Shown piece by piece: positions 53,641 through 64,000 of a stretch of 64,000 nt of DNA. The stretch lies in contig NC_079205.1 of assembly GCF_026745355.1 (NCBI RefSeq), positions 46,121,558 through 46,185,557 of the forward strand. The letters are read 5' to 3'. Below the pieces are notes generated by a model. The model had not been told where the DNA came from, did not search any database, and saw only the letters and a list, made by a program, of their open reading frames with translations. The first letter of the stretch is position 1; each line of letters begins with the position of its first letter. Made by a program: the position numbers and the translations under genes. The stretch comes from Beta vulgaris subsp. vulgaris (Eukaryota > Streptophyta > Magnoliopsida > Caryophyllales > Amaranthaceae).

Positions 53641-54480
53641 TTCAAATGAGCTCAACTAAAAGCTCGGCTTGTGCTTGAACTCGATTAATGTAAATGAGCT
53701 CGATTAATTATCTCTTATGATTAACATTTTAACAAAAAAAAAAACATTTTATATGGTTGCCTATACACAACTTTTACCACTAATATATCTAATAGTGCTG
53801 CTTTGATTTCATAAAACACTAGTAGGAAATCAATTAATAACATTTATATCTTTCATTGTTATTAGTAACGAAAACATGTTATCTCTAGTTATTTAAAGAT
53901 GAATTGCAAAACATTATAATTATGATGATTATCAATTTTAACCTTATTTGATCGTGATTATAAATTTTTTTCGATAATAACATAATCAACTAATAGTAAT
54001 ATGACTAATAAAATAATAGATTAAAATGCAAATATAATACTATATAATCATAGTGGTACTATAATTAAATTTTTTAATAGTAACATAATCAACTAATAAT
54101 AATATGACTAATAAAATAATAGATAATAATGCAAATATAATGCTATATGATCATAGTGGTACTTTAATTAAATTTTTTAATAATAACATAATCATCTAAT
54201 AGTAATACGAATAATAAAATAATAGACAATATTACAAATATAATACTATATAATAAACATAGTGGTACTTTAATACATATTTTAATTTTAATTTATTGAT
54301 CATTGACTATTTGGATCATATTGGAACTTATTGGACCTGATTGAAACTTATTGTCCTGATTGGACCTGATTGAAACTTATCTGAACTGAACTGAAATGAT
54401 ATACTTGAAACTTAGTTCATTAAGGTGAAAAGAACGCGCCCTAAGTTGAATCAGCTTCAATCATGTAATAAAACGGACTA
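53641..54480. other. AT-rich spacer with local duplications, no gene seen
   Basis: A phrase TAATATGACTAATAAAATAATAGA recurs near 53998 and 54099, with a variant at 54201, each followed by AATGCAAATATAAT.CTATA.GATCATAGTGG-type text, giving a ~100-bp degenerate tandem array (about 53940-54280). Near 54340-54445 is a remnant of the GAACT-type MITE family (CTGAACTGAACTGAAATG, ending AAAAGAACGCGCCCTAA). Confidence 0.55.
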
Positions 54481-54499
54481 CACATGCAAACATAAATGT

Positions 54500-54960
54500 T
54501 ATTTGTGAAGTCAATCGATGTGTCCAATTGTACACAACATTATTGTCTTTGACACTTGTACTTGGTTGGTATACATATTCTTCACTAGCAAAAGTTGAAC
54601 TACAAAACCACTATCCACGTAATAAAAAGAATTATACATGTAAACATAAAGTTTGGTTGTCAAATCTGTGGGATACTCATAGGGGGTTGGTATTTATATT
54701 TGTTATTAGCAAAGTTGAAGCTAAAAATTACTATCCACGTAATAAAAAGAACTATACATGTACACATAAAGTCTGTGTGTCAAATGCGTGGGACACTTGT
54801 AGAGGGTTTGTACATATATTCTTTATTAGCAAACTTGAAGCTACAAAACCACTATCCCCATTATAAAAAGAACTATATATGTAAACATAAAGTATGTTTG
54901 TCAAATCCCTCGATGTGTATACACCACTATTGTCTGTATAACTGCATAAATATTTTAATA
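54500..54960. repeat. 120-bp tandem repeat, about 3.5 copies
   Basis: Units of 120-121 bp, each with ACTATCCACGTAATAAAAAGAA (54610, 54730, variant 54851), ATACATGTA.ACATAAAGT and GACACTTGTA...GTTGGTA, then TTAGCAAA.TTGAAGCTA. Related single units occur at 53010-53120 and 53340-53410. The open frames running through (54528-54866 and 54595-54966) are repeat translation products. Confidence 0.9.
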
Positions 54961-55689
54961 TCTTAATAGTATAAACATATTATATTATAATAGTGTTATG
55001 TAAAACAAAACCACTATCTGTGTACGCAGTGGTATTATTTATGTAACTAATATTCAATGTAGTAACAATTATTTGAATAGTAAGAACAATAATAATCGTG
55101 AACTCGTACATATCCAAATAATATTTAAATGCAACGATTAATTCTCATATGATTATCCTTACAGCCAATCATAATAGACTATGAAGGTTACTATAACGAC
55201 CTATCATAATGAATACTTATCTTACGAAGATTACATGTCCCAACATAACTCATACATACAATTACAGACATGGTTACCCGAAACTAAACTATTCTTCATA
55301 AATGACCTAAAACAATAACATCTTATTATTAAGATTGTGACTTGTTTAACACGATGAAATTAGTTTTGATTATAATAATAATAATAATAATAATTTACCA
55401 ACAAGCCTTATTTTTTGTACTTTTGTACTTTGGTGTTTCCTTTACTTACCTAATTGCCCTGGGTATATGTTTTGCAAACATATATCCAATAGTGGTTTAT
55501 CATTTCTCAACAAACACTACTATTTTTCTTAATTAGTATCTTGACTGAGTCAAAACACTAAAATCTACTTAAAAAACTTATGCCCAAGACGCCCTATGGT
55601 ACTATTTATATGTATACTTTGACTCACTTAGAAACTATCTATGTAAGAAAAAATATAGTCCAGTCTTATTTGATTCGTTTAGATGTGTA
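54961..55689. other. AT-rich spacer, no gene seen
   Basis: Contains the inverted-repeat partner (55395-55515) of 51431-51560 and a short (ATA)n tract at 55371-55395. No gene. Confidence 0.5.
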
Positions 55690-55940
55690 CTCCCTCCATT
55701 TCTTTTTAATCTACACACTTTCCTTTTTAGGCTGTTTTTTTTTAATCTACACACTATTACTTTTTCTATTTTGGGTAACATATCACATCTACTTTCTTGC
55801 CCATGTCATTCACTTTTTAATATTTTAATCCACTTTTTTCGTTTCTCTCTCTATCTTTTTAGTTTCTCTCTCATACTTTTGTAGTTCCTCCTTGGTTCTC
55901 CCCCAAAGTAAAGTGAGTATATTAAAAAGAAACGGGGGAG
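55690..55940. mobile_element. Stowaway-like MITE with TA duplication
   Basis: 251 bp. The left end CTCCCTCCATTTCTTTTTAA and right end TTAAAAAGAAACGGGGGAG are inverted, bounded by TA on each side (55688-55689, 55941-55942). CTCCCTCC ends and a TA duplication are the Tc1/mariner-derived Stowaway signature. The interior repeats TTTTTAATCTACACACT. Confidence 0.85.
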
Positions 55941-56419
55941 TACTTTCCAAATATATGATTTTTATAATTTTTTCTTATAAATAGTTAAAGATACTAATGT
56001 TAAAAGTCGTATCTCGTAAATTTTAAAAAGGCAACTGTAACAACTAAAAAATGCATGGTGTACATAATATCAATTTATCAATTGGTTAGAACTCCATTCA
56101 AGATTTCAAGTGAGTCCAACCCCTAGGAGCATTATTGAAATCTAGGGCTTCTCTCATGAAGTTTGAGCGTCATATTTAATTTCTAAAATCACAAAAACAA
56201 ATTGTTAAAAATTGCCTTACAAAAACATGTTTTTGTAAAAAATAATTGTATAAAAACAAGTTGTAGAAAACCATATCTTAAAACATAAATGTTGTTGATA
56301 AGCTGCGTTTGACCGGATTTTGGCGGTTGACCATCTTTTGAGACTTTGACCTTTTTCTTTTTGTGCTTTCATTTCTCTTTCATTTTTATCGAAATTTGCC
56401 AAACAATCACATTATAATA

Positions 56420-56683
56420 CTCCCTTTGTAATTTTTTTAGTTTGCTTCTTAGTTGGAATCTTGACAAATTTCACAATTCAAGGAAAATTTCTATATTTTT
56501 TTCAATACATACGGAAAAATTTAATCATTTGAAGTCCTGTTTGATTCGTATCAATGAATAGTTTATTAATATTAAAATCGTTATAATTTTATTAATATGT
56601 AATGAAGAATATATAAGGTCAAAGAATAGTATTGGCAAACGTGTATAGTCGAAACAGACAAACTAAAGAAAATTCAGATGGAG
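56420..56683. mobile_element. Stowaway-like MITE, older copy
   Basis: 264 bp between TA dinucleotides (56418-56419, 56684-56685). The left end CTCCCTTTGTAATTTTTTTAGTTTG and right end CAAACTAAAGAAAATTCAGATGGAG are imperfect inverted repeats. Non-coding. Confidence 0.75.
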
Positions 56684-57191
56684 TACTATTATATCGAAAG
56701 AGAACGGCGTTTTCGGTGAAAGTGGACGAAAAAGGAAGGAAAAAACATAATAAGAGAAAAGGTCAATGACAGAAAAACCAATCAACATCCGGAATACGGT
56801 ATGGTCAAATATCGCTTCTTACAACAATTTTGATCTAAAAGGTAGTTTTTTACAACTTTTTTTACAAAATAGTTTTTCATATAAAAATGTTTTTATAAGA
56901 TATGTTTTCCAAAAAATATTACATAAGCACTATTTTCATAAAACATGAATATTTCAGTGTTTTCTCGTTAAATCGAAGGCTAATAATGATTTCATATAAG
57001 TTAAATTTGAAGTTTATAAATTTAATAATTATAAATAAGCTAGAAATATAATACACAACTATGATAATAAGTTAAAAGTTGTTAAATACAAGATTGATAA
57101 ATTCAAATTAGTTACGTTTAGTGTTAAATTTTCATGAAATTCCCTCGCGTTTTAATAATTCGCCTTATGCACTTAATGTTTACTAGTACAA
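56684..57191. other. AT-rich spacer, no gene seen
   Basis: Words such as ACAACTTTTTTTACAAAATAG and TTTTTATAAGATATGTTTTC (56845-56905) are roughly complementary to 56215-56280 on the other side of the MITE at 56420, so the MITE may sit inside an older inverted-repeat element (about 56200-56930). No gene. Confidence 0.4.
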
Positions 57192-57544
57192 TGTAACGCT
57201 CCGAAAATACAAAACTGTAATTAGCAGCGGAATCATAACTTAAGCCTGTGGATTAGGACCCACTATTAATATAATAGACTAAAATTATCTCTTAAACATA
57301 CATATGCACAACTTAAAGAAACAATTACCCTTAATACAGAGTGTTCTAAATATCCCAAATATATGTAGAATCACTTCAACATAATCCAGAATATCACCCT
57401 TGCAACTGCTTTGCCATACCTAAAACAGAAAGCAAAACGTCATGAGCCGAGGCTCAGTAACATACTACTCTAAGTCTCTAACAGCGTAATTCATTTCAAC
57501 TCATTTTATTTGAAATCAGGGAGGAGAGAATATTGCAAGCAATC

Positions 57545-57740
57545 ATTAAAACGAAAGGCAGCCACAACAAAGGTGACACTTACGTTGCCCATAGCATTAA
57601 TCCGAAAGGCGGTCACAACAAAAGGTGACACTTGCGGTGCCCATATATATATAAGGCGGTCACAACAAAGGTGACACTTGCGGTTCCCATATCGGAAAGG
57701 CGGTTACAACAAAGGTGACACTTGAGGTTCCCATAAAATA
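57545..57740. repeat. ~50-bp tandem repeat within the LTR
   Basis: Four degenerate copies of GAAAGGCGGTCACAACAAAGGTGACACTTGCGGTTCCCATA. Local CAACAAAGGTGACAC words are highly conserved between copies. Confidence 0.85.
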
Positions 57741-59636
57741 CTGCCAAGAACCGTCTTTCACTTTCATTTATAATGTCTCATCATTTTTACAATTACGTCA
57801 TAAAACACCTCTTAAGCATCATGAAAACCAATTTATCATCATTAACATTTTTTAGCAAAACATTTCATATCCTGCAATCCATAAACACGTTTCATCAAAA
57901 TATTATGTAAAAGCCTCGTCAAACGTAGTTGGAAGGGGAGTGCGGGTGTTAGCATTAGACATTACCTCGAGTCGTAATTATTGTACTTGATAGCCGGGGG
58001 AGGCTTGTAATATCCCTTTTCCTTTCTAATCTATTCAAGAATTAAATGAAGGACGACTTATTAATATTTTATTCTAGATTTAAACTCTACGAACCATGCA
58101 TTTCCATCATGTGTCCATTATAGGAAGTACTTCAATATGACTTACTAGAGAGTTTCTTTATATTAATAGCTATAGAACCTCATTATCACCATTTACTACT
58201 TAAACTATAATTCTTGACTTTACTAATTTGGTTAAAGAGGACTGTTTTAATATTATAGATGGCACGTTTAATATGAGTTCTAAGTCCAACTTATGTAAAG
58301 TTATTTAGTAACGACCACTACTTATAAGATTCATGAAAACTCATGTTTAATGACTTGAAGGTGTAATTGTGGAACTATCTTATTATACAAATCTTTTAGT
58401 ATCAAAACTATTGTCTACCATTCGGGTACCTAATTAAGTACTTAAATACTACTTTCAACTATTTAGCTAAGATATGAGATTCATTTAATTAAAGCTAGAA
58501 AGTGGAATTCATATGTTAATAAGTGAAAACAAGTACCTTTCATTTACATTACCAAAATTTATAAAAGAGCTTAATAAAGTTAAGTTATATATATTTCTCA
58601 TTCGCTTCCTATGGTAATAATCTAGGTGTACTTAAGTAATATATATAAGTTATAACTAGGTAGCATGAAATGAGTCAATATATATAATCCAATTAATCAA
58701 AAGCACCCTTCATTTAATTAAAGTGTAACAATAATGGTTATGTCATAATCTATTTTAGACCATAATTAGGTTGTACGATTATTTCATGAAGTAGAGGAAG
58801 CTTTATAACATTAAGTTTAATTTAATTAACTAAGTTCAGTAACTTGGTTTATTAATCATACTAAGTCTCTATATGTAAATTAGCCTTGCAAGATTAGGAG
58901 TAAAATTATACATAAATAAGTTTACTACAATTGGAGATTATAAGCTCAACTAGTTTATGTTAATTAGCCCAACGTACCAATGGGTCATGTTAACTAATCA
59001 TTAAGTCCAAACTATAATAACTTAAACTTTTCAAAACAAATAAATTGGAGGAAAAGGTATGTAGCATACCTAATTGGGTGAAGCAGACGGACAACGGCAC
59101 AACGCAGGGGGGGAGGTCGTCAGCGCTAGCCAGGGAGGGGAGTCGTGCTGGTGTTAGGGGGAGGCAGTAGCCCAGGTGGGGTCAAGGAGGAGAGATAAGC
59201 AGCGAGATAGGGGAGGGAGAAGAGGAGCAGCGAGAAGGTGACGGAGAGGAGGAGAGATTGTTGCCGGCGCGACAATGCTTGGCAGGCTCGCAGAGAGGTC
59301 AGCCGATAGGTGGTGGTCGGAGGGTGGTCGAAAAAACAGGAGGGTAGTGTTTGAGATTGTATTTCTGATTTTTGGATGGATATGAATAGTGAACTTAGCT
59401 TGCTATATATAGTAATCTTAGAAACAAAACTCAATTAAAATAATAAAGGCTTAATGGTGAAGTATACTTGGGAAGTAAGGAGTTCTAGAATGCCTTGGGA
59501 AACAAGGAGGGAAGGCTTCAGGAAGAAGAGGAAGTGGACGGAAATGGTGATTTCTATTTTTAGAAAATACTTTGTATTTACTAAAATTAACAACCTTTCC
59601 TACTAACTTACCTTATTTTATTAAACACTTGGTTTT

Positions 59637-59878
59637 GAGAATCATGCGGGGGCCCAATGGTTGGAGCTCCCACCCCCACCTCATGGTCAAGAGTTCGACT
59701 CTCATCAACCCCATATTTGGGATGTTTGTGTGGATATTTGCTTATGGATATAAATCCCAGTTTTCAGTCTCTAAAAGTTTCTTATGGGTTGATCCCCTTC
59801 TTACCCCATATCTCATTAGGGGTAGAGCCTACTTGGCCCAGTAAATTACCGAATAAAAAAAATGAAAAATACAAAATA
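59637..59878 (+). mobile_element. tRNA-derived SINE with perfect 14-bp target duplication
   Basis: About 242 bp. Pol III box A (GGCCCAATGG, 59651-59660) and box B (GTTCGACTC, 59693-59701) are well preserved and well spaced. The 3' end is an A-rich tail (AATAAAAAAAATGAAAAATAC). Identical AAACACTTGGTTTT copies flank it at 59623-59636 and 59879-59892. The open frames across it (59572-59844, 59657-59935) are chance. The sequence style is that of plant Au-like SINEs, a resemblance from memory. Confidence 0.9.
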
Positions 59879-60000
59879 AAACACTTGGTTTTATTTTATT
59901 TCAAATATATTAGAGAAGTGAAATTAATTAATTAATTTTAAACAATTTTTTTAAAGCTAATTATTAATGTTAATCAAGCTTAAATTTTCGTGATATTTCA

Positions 60001-61409
60001 TACAGGATACATGATTTATGTCGTTTCTGGGACCCTCATTTGCACCGGTTCTGGGTTCGACACTACCTGACTCATATTCAATAAATATGTTATGCGTCGA
60101 ATTCTGCTTCGACGCAATTTATTTACCATTTTTGCGTCTGATGTAGGCAAGGACCCGAAGTAAATTGTGTTATGGGGACACATGGGTTGTCAATACACAA
60201 GCTTTATTCTGACATAAAAGAAAGCCCATTTGCGCCAGTTAATGGTCAATGACCGACGTAAATGTTTCTCTCAAAATAAATAAAAAAGCGGGGAGTATCC
60301 CACTGTAGGCTTATTTTTATGTCGCCTACAAGGGATGAACGCATATTAGATTTGACTATCCCACTGTAAAGGTTTTATTGAAAATTATTTTGAAAGAAGT
60401 CGCCAACAATTCTTTTTAGGAAGAATCATAAACCTAATTGGATATGGCAAAACCGTAGGGACAAATTAGGGACTTATCCAATGTCGATTTCCTGGTCATG
60501 ACTCCATAGATGGTCAAAATGAACCAAAGATTGAGTTCTGGGGTAAAGGTACAATACAATCAGGAACCATATTGCCCATTTCTCTTTTCTATTATATATT
60601 TTTTGTGCCCTAACGTTTTCCTAGGCCGCCCTTTTGAGTTTTCAACCTAGCGGGCTTGGACATACCTTGAATAAGGAGTTAAGGTTGATGAATGTTGAAA
60701 GGCTTTAAGTTTGATGAAGATTTAATTGGATAGGCTAAGGTAGGATCATACATTTGAATTATATAGGCTAAGGTTTTGATAGGTTGAAGGATCTGAATGA
60801 AGGGGTAAAACTTGTGTGCAAGCCCCCTAGCTTGACTTTTTATTTGCCTTTGGCTCTTTTTTTTTGGCATTTTTTTCTTTGCATTTTTTTCATTTTTTTT
60901 TGTTTTTGCCTGACATTGATCTTTTTTTTATTTTTTTTATGTGGTAAGGTTTGCACACAAGTTTTCTTTTTTATGGTTTAGGGTATTGGAAGGTTTTGAA
61001 GGATGTTTGTGGATCTTTCATTAATGGATGGTTATTTTGCTAATGGAGATGATGGTTTAAAGGATTTCTGTTTTTCCTTGGTTGTATGAGGATGGCTTAT
61101 GAAAGGTAATGGAAGGAAGAGGGTAATAACTCCGATCCAAAGTATGTCCATTATTTATTTATTATTATTTATTCAGATCTCCTTTTATTTTTTTAGTCAA
61201 GTTCATTAGGTGATTTAAGTTCCATCATTGAATTAGAAGCATAGATAGAACGATGGAAGGCCAATGAAAATGAAAAGAAAAATAAAATGAAATGAAAATG
61301 AAAAGGCTATAATAGATGAAGTCTTATTGTGACATAGACTCGATAGGAAAGGATAGAAATGGCTTAGGGTGAGGACTCCGTGACTCATCCGAGGAAACCA
61401 GAAATAAAA
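60001..61409. other. Repeat-derived spacer, no gene seen
   Basis: 60000-60300 has words such as TTTGCACCGGTTCTGGGTTCGAC and TTTGCGCCAGTTAATGG and may be a non-autonomous element. 60340-60600 (GTCGCCAACAATTCTTTTTAGG, GATTGAGTTCTGGGGTAAAGG) has the look of leader DNA of large Tat/Ogre-type LTR elements (from memory, weak). 60840-60950 is T-rich. No host gene. Confidence 0.4.
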
Positions 61410-62100
61410 TGTAACAACCCGATCTTCCGAGCTGCTAATAAATACACTCAATAACCACGAACTAAAATTTAACTCTTAATAAAATAAAATCGCAGCGGAA
61501 AATATCCTTAATTACACCAATATCTTAACTAAATTCCCAATATTATATACAATGAAATTATCAATAACTAATCTCGAATCAACTATCTAAAATACAAACA
61601 CAATCCATAGTCTATGACGACCTCATAATCTCATTCCACTTCCAATTCCGAGTTCATAACACCCAACCTGCAAATTAGGAAAGAAATACAAAACAAACAA
61701 AATTTCAAAATGAGTGGAAAACTCGTAACCTTTACTTCAATTTGTTATAAACATTTTATTTCCAATCATTACCTTTCATTACAATGTTGGCGTAGCTTAT
61801 TCTCTTAAACAAATCAGTGGGAGGTACAAGATTTGAACAAACGTCACCTCTAAAGTTCGTATAATTGAGCACAACAATATAATACTACCCCCAAGGTTCT
61901 TATGGAGCGTAGCCGATCATTACAGGTCAAAAGAGTAACCATCCTCCACCCATACCTTGCCCACTATCTATTTTCAGTTCATAAACTAAGCGACCAAAAC
62001 AATTGCGTAATCATATTGTCGAATAATATTTTTGGAATCAAGTCATAACATCATATTCATAACTATGTCATGAACAGATTCGAGTGAACCTCACTTGTAA
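61410..62100. repeat. LTR-like sequence
   Basis: It starts TGTAACAACCCGATCTTCCG and has GCAGCGGAAAATATCC about 85 bp later, parallel to TGTAACGCTCCGAAAATAC followed by GCAGCGGAATCATAAC at 57192. This suggests a second LTR of a related gypsy family in the same orientation. The other boundary is not clear. Confidence 0.45.
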
Positions 62101-62359
62101 GTTTTAAGAAATGATTTCAAAATAGAGACGAGAAATGAGAAACGGGAATATAAAAGGGAAGAATGGGAAATAAAAATGAGACATGAGCAATGAAGTTGAA
62201 AGTGGAAATGAGAATGGAAAATGATTAGAAAGGGGTATGATTATGGTTATGATGGCGACATGGGCCTAACTATATGCATATGCAGATGTGAACTGGCCTA
62301 GACTAGACTATGCAAGCAAAATGGACTAAATGAATGAGCTTTTATGCTAGTTTCACTAG

Positions 62360-62880
62360 ACTTGATGGATTGCCTTTATGGACATATGGTGATTGGCTTC
62401 GCCAGACTCGATGATTTTGGGCCATTATGGACTTAGGGTAGACTAGTTTCGCTAGACTCAAAAATTTGGACTGCTATAGATGTAAGATGGGAGTAGCTAA
62501 GCTAAACTCGGAGGGTGCCTTTATGGTATTGGAGATGACTAGCTTCGCTAAGTCAAGGTGCCGTTATGGACTTAAAGGGTGTCGTTATGGTCTTAAGGGT
62601 GACTAGCTTTGCTGAGTCAAGGTGCCGTTATGGACTTAAAAATGGTGCCATTATGGTTTTATAGGGTGTCGTTATGGTCTTAAGGGTGACTATCTTAGCT
62701 AAGTCAAGGGGTGCCATTATGGTCTTAAGTGTGACTAGTTTAGCTAAGTCAAGGGGTGCCGTTATGGTCTTATAGGGTGTCGTTATGGACTCAAAGGGTG
62801 TCGTTATAGTCTTAAGGGTGACTAGCTTAGCTAAGTCAAGGGGTGTCATTATGGTCTAAGGGGATGCTAGCTTCGCTAGG
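62360..62880. repeat. Complex tandem repeat (GTGCCGTTATGG / GACTAGCTTAGCTAAGTCAAG words)
   Basis: Alternating short modules: GGTGCC(A/G)TTATGG(A/T)CTTA, AGGGTGTCGTTATGGTCTTA and GGGTGACTAGCTT(A/C)GCT(A/G)AGTCAAG, in varied order across about 500 bp. The open minus frame 62628-62849 is a repeat product. Confidence 0.85.
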
Positions 62881-64000
62881 CTTAATGGTTTGGACTTTCG
62901 TCCTATGTGGGTTTGGAATTAGAGTGGATGAACTTTGGGAATGAGTTGGGCCTTATATGGACCTAATTCTGGACATAGTCCTATATTAGTTTGAATTAGA
63001 CTGCTGGGAGATGTACATGGGTTTGACATTGAATTGGAATAGACTTGGACTGGACTTGACATAGACTAGGGTTCACCTAGATTTGACTTGAATTAGACTT
63101 ATCTGGCCTAGATGGACTCTAATGCTTGCGGGCCTAATATGAATGCATGGACTCAAATTATATGGACCTAATATGAATGCAAACTGGACTCTAATGTATA
63201 TGGGTCTAGATTGAATGCAAGTGATTTCTAATGCATATGGGCCTAAAGTGAATGTAAGATGGATTGGATTTGGATGATTAGATTGGATGAAGGTGTTTGA
63301 ACTGGATTTAGAATTTTTGAAATTCGTTTTTCAAAGGAACCCCCTATTTTTATCTTTTGCTAGGAAAAGATAATGGATATATTTTTGGAAATGTCGTGTA
63401 TGATGATGTTTCGTAAATGCTTTTTTTAAATAGAGTAGAATAGAAAAAGAGTGTAGGATTATTTTTGAAAAAGTAAGTTTTTGAAGTTGACTGAATATGA
63501 TAAGGTAAGATTGATAGGGAACATTAGTTGATCAGCAAGGATGAAGTGGGAAGAGGTAGACATGCATGACGATAACTCTAACTCTACAATGACCACTTTA
63601 GATGCACTTTTTAGGAGAGACTCGATCTTACATGAAAAGGTTGAATGTTTTTGGAATAGGTGGGACTTCTAAATCACCATATTTTTTTCCCGCAAATGCA
63701 AACATACAAACATAGGACTAAATGTAGGACGGTGCATTACGACCACCAAATCAGCGAAAAGAGTGTGACGCACAAACTAGGTGTCACGCGGCATTGCTGC
63801 GTGCTGCGCACAACCATGCGTCTGGCGCGGGAGTGGTCTACATCACTACTCCCCAAAATGGTGACGTATTGGCCAATTGACGATTTTTTTATTGTTTGTT
63901 AGACGCGATCTTAGGAACCACGCATAATAATGAAAATTTCACAATATAATAGCAGGCAAAAATTGCAATCACGCAAGCAAATGTCATATAACATAGATTC
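62881..64000. other. Repeat-like spacer to the window end, no gene seen
   Basis: 62900-63300 is built of loosely repeated GGACTCTAATG.ATATGGGCCTAA.TGAATGCA words. 63720-63850 is more GC-rich (TGCTGCGTGCTGCGCACAACC). No recognisable coding frame. Confidence 0.45.

Larger units (their letters stand above)
57192..60000 (-). mobile_element. Probable solo LTR of a Ty3/gypsy element, containing a SINE
   Basis: The plus strand begins TGTAACGCTCCGAAAATAC (minus-strand LTR end ...GAGCGTTACA, like the LTR end GGGTGTTACA at 21507) and I take the other end at ...GATATTTCA (60000). The flanks TACAA (57187-57191) and TACAG (60001-60005) nearly match as a 5-bp duplication. About 2.8 kb including the SINE at 59637-59878. 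No primer site or coding domain adjoins it. The limits and the solo status are inferred; an alternative is a truncated 3' LTR. Confidence 0.5.

Noticed and set aside
54528..54966. Two overlapping open frames of about 110-120 codons
   Set aside because: They run through a 120-bp tandem repeat; since 120 is divisible by three, the frame stays open by periodicity.
60784..60981. Phe-rich membrane protein frame
   Set aside because: Arises from T homopolymer-rich DNA; no supporting context.
62628..62849. 73-codon minus frame with repeated Thr-Leu-Lys-Thr-Ile words
   Set aside because: Direct product of the tandem repeat.

Overview
This is a stretch of plant nuclear DNA from a eudicot. The signs are a single-exon nuclear gene for a chloroplast enzyme (divinyl chlorophyllide 8-vinyl reductase), GT-AG introns, long AT-rich spacers, and plant-type LINE, Ty3/gypsy, Ty1/copia, CACTA, hAT, PIF-type, Stowaway-type, Helitron and tRNA-SINE sequences. 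I lean weakly towards Caryophyllales from the overall repeat style; nothing in the window proves it. Most of the window is a nest of mobile elements. Only three host genes look intact: two related small histidine-rich membrane proteins (6491-6772 and 30961-31209, both +) and the DVR gene (49497-50759, -). A fourth intact reading frame (42708-46799, +) is the ORF2 of a LINE.

Layout. 1-6.1 kb: 3' part of a LINE, a PIF-like MITE filled with a 5-bp repeat, a short LINE copy with clear target-site duplications, a 1.06-kb terminal-inverted-repeat element, and a tiny SINE. 6.2-6.8 kb: first His-rich gene. 6.8-17.5 kb: a Ty3/gypsy element of Tat type in minus orientation. It has gag-protease-RT-RNase H-second RNase H-integrase on the minus strand and, between pol and the 3' LTR, a gene on the opposite strand with two in-frame introns. 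17.5-21.3 kb: a decayed LINE joined to the truncated LTR. 21.3-23.6 kb: 5' fragment of another Ty3/gypsy element. 23.6-27.2 kb: remnant of a second Tat-type element in the opposite orientation, with a complete CACTA element inserted in its antisense gene. 27.2-30.5 kb: a small Helitron, a GACAC-type TIR element, an hAT MITE and a copia pseudogene. 30.7-31.2 kb: second His-rich gene.

31.3-42.2 kb is gene-free: inverted-repeat elements, an ~880-bp minisatellite whose unit is itself an inverted repeat, a 299-bp tandem duplication, a MITE nested in the arm of a larger TIR element, and a degenerate array of about 0.4-0.8 kb units. 42.6-46.8 kb is the LINE with intact ORF2. 48.1-49.1 kb holds F-box-like gene debris. 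49.5-50.8 kb is DVR. From 51 kb to the end there are satellites, Stowaway-like MITEs, a probable solo LTR carrying a SINE with perfect target duplication, and further LTR-like and tandem-repeat DNA without genes.

The most interesting features are: (1) the duplicated pair of His-tailed single-pass membrane proteins, conserved in promoter, leader, membrane segment and juxtamembrane block, with a retroelement inserted 11 bp after the stop of one copy; and (2) the intron-containing antisense gene inside the Tat-type retroelement, present in two copies of the family with a conserved G-box-containing upstream region. All calls were made by reading the sequence; no database search was run.
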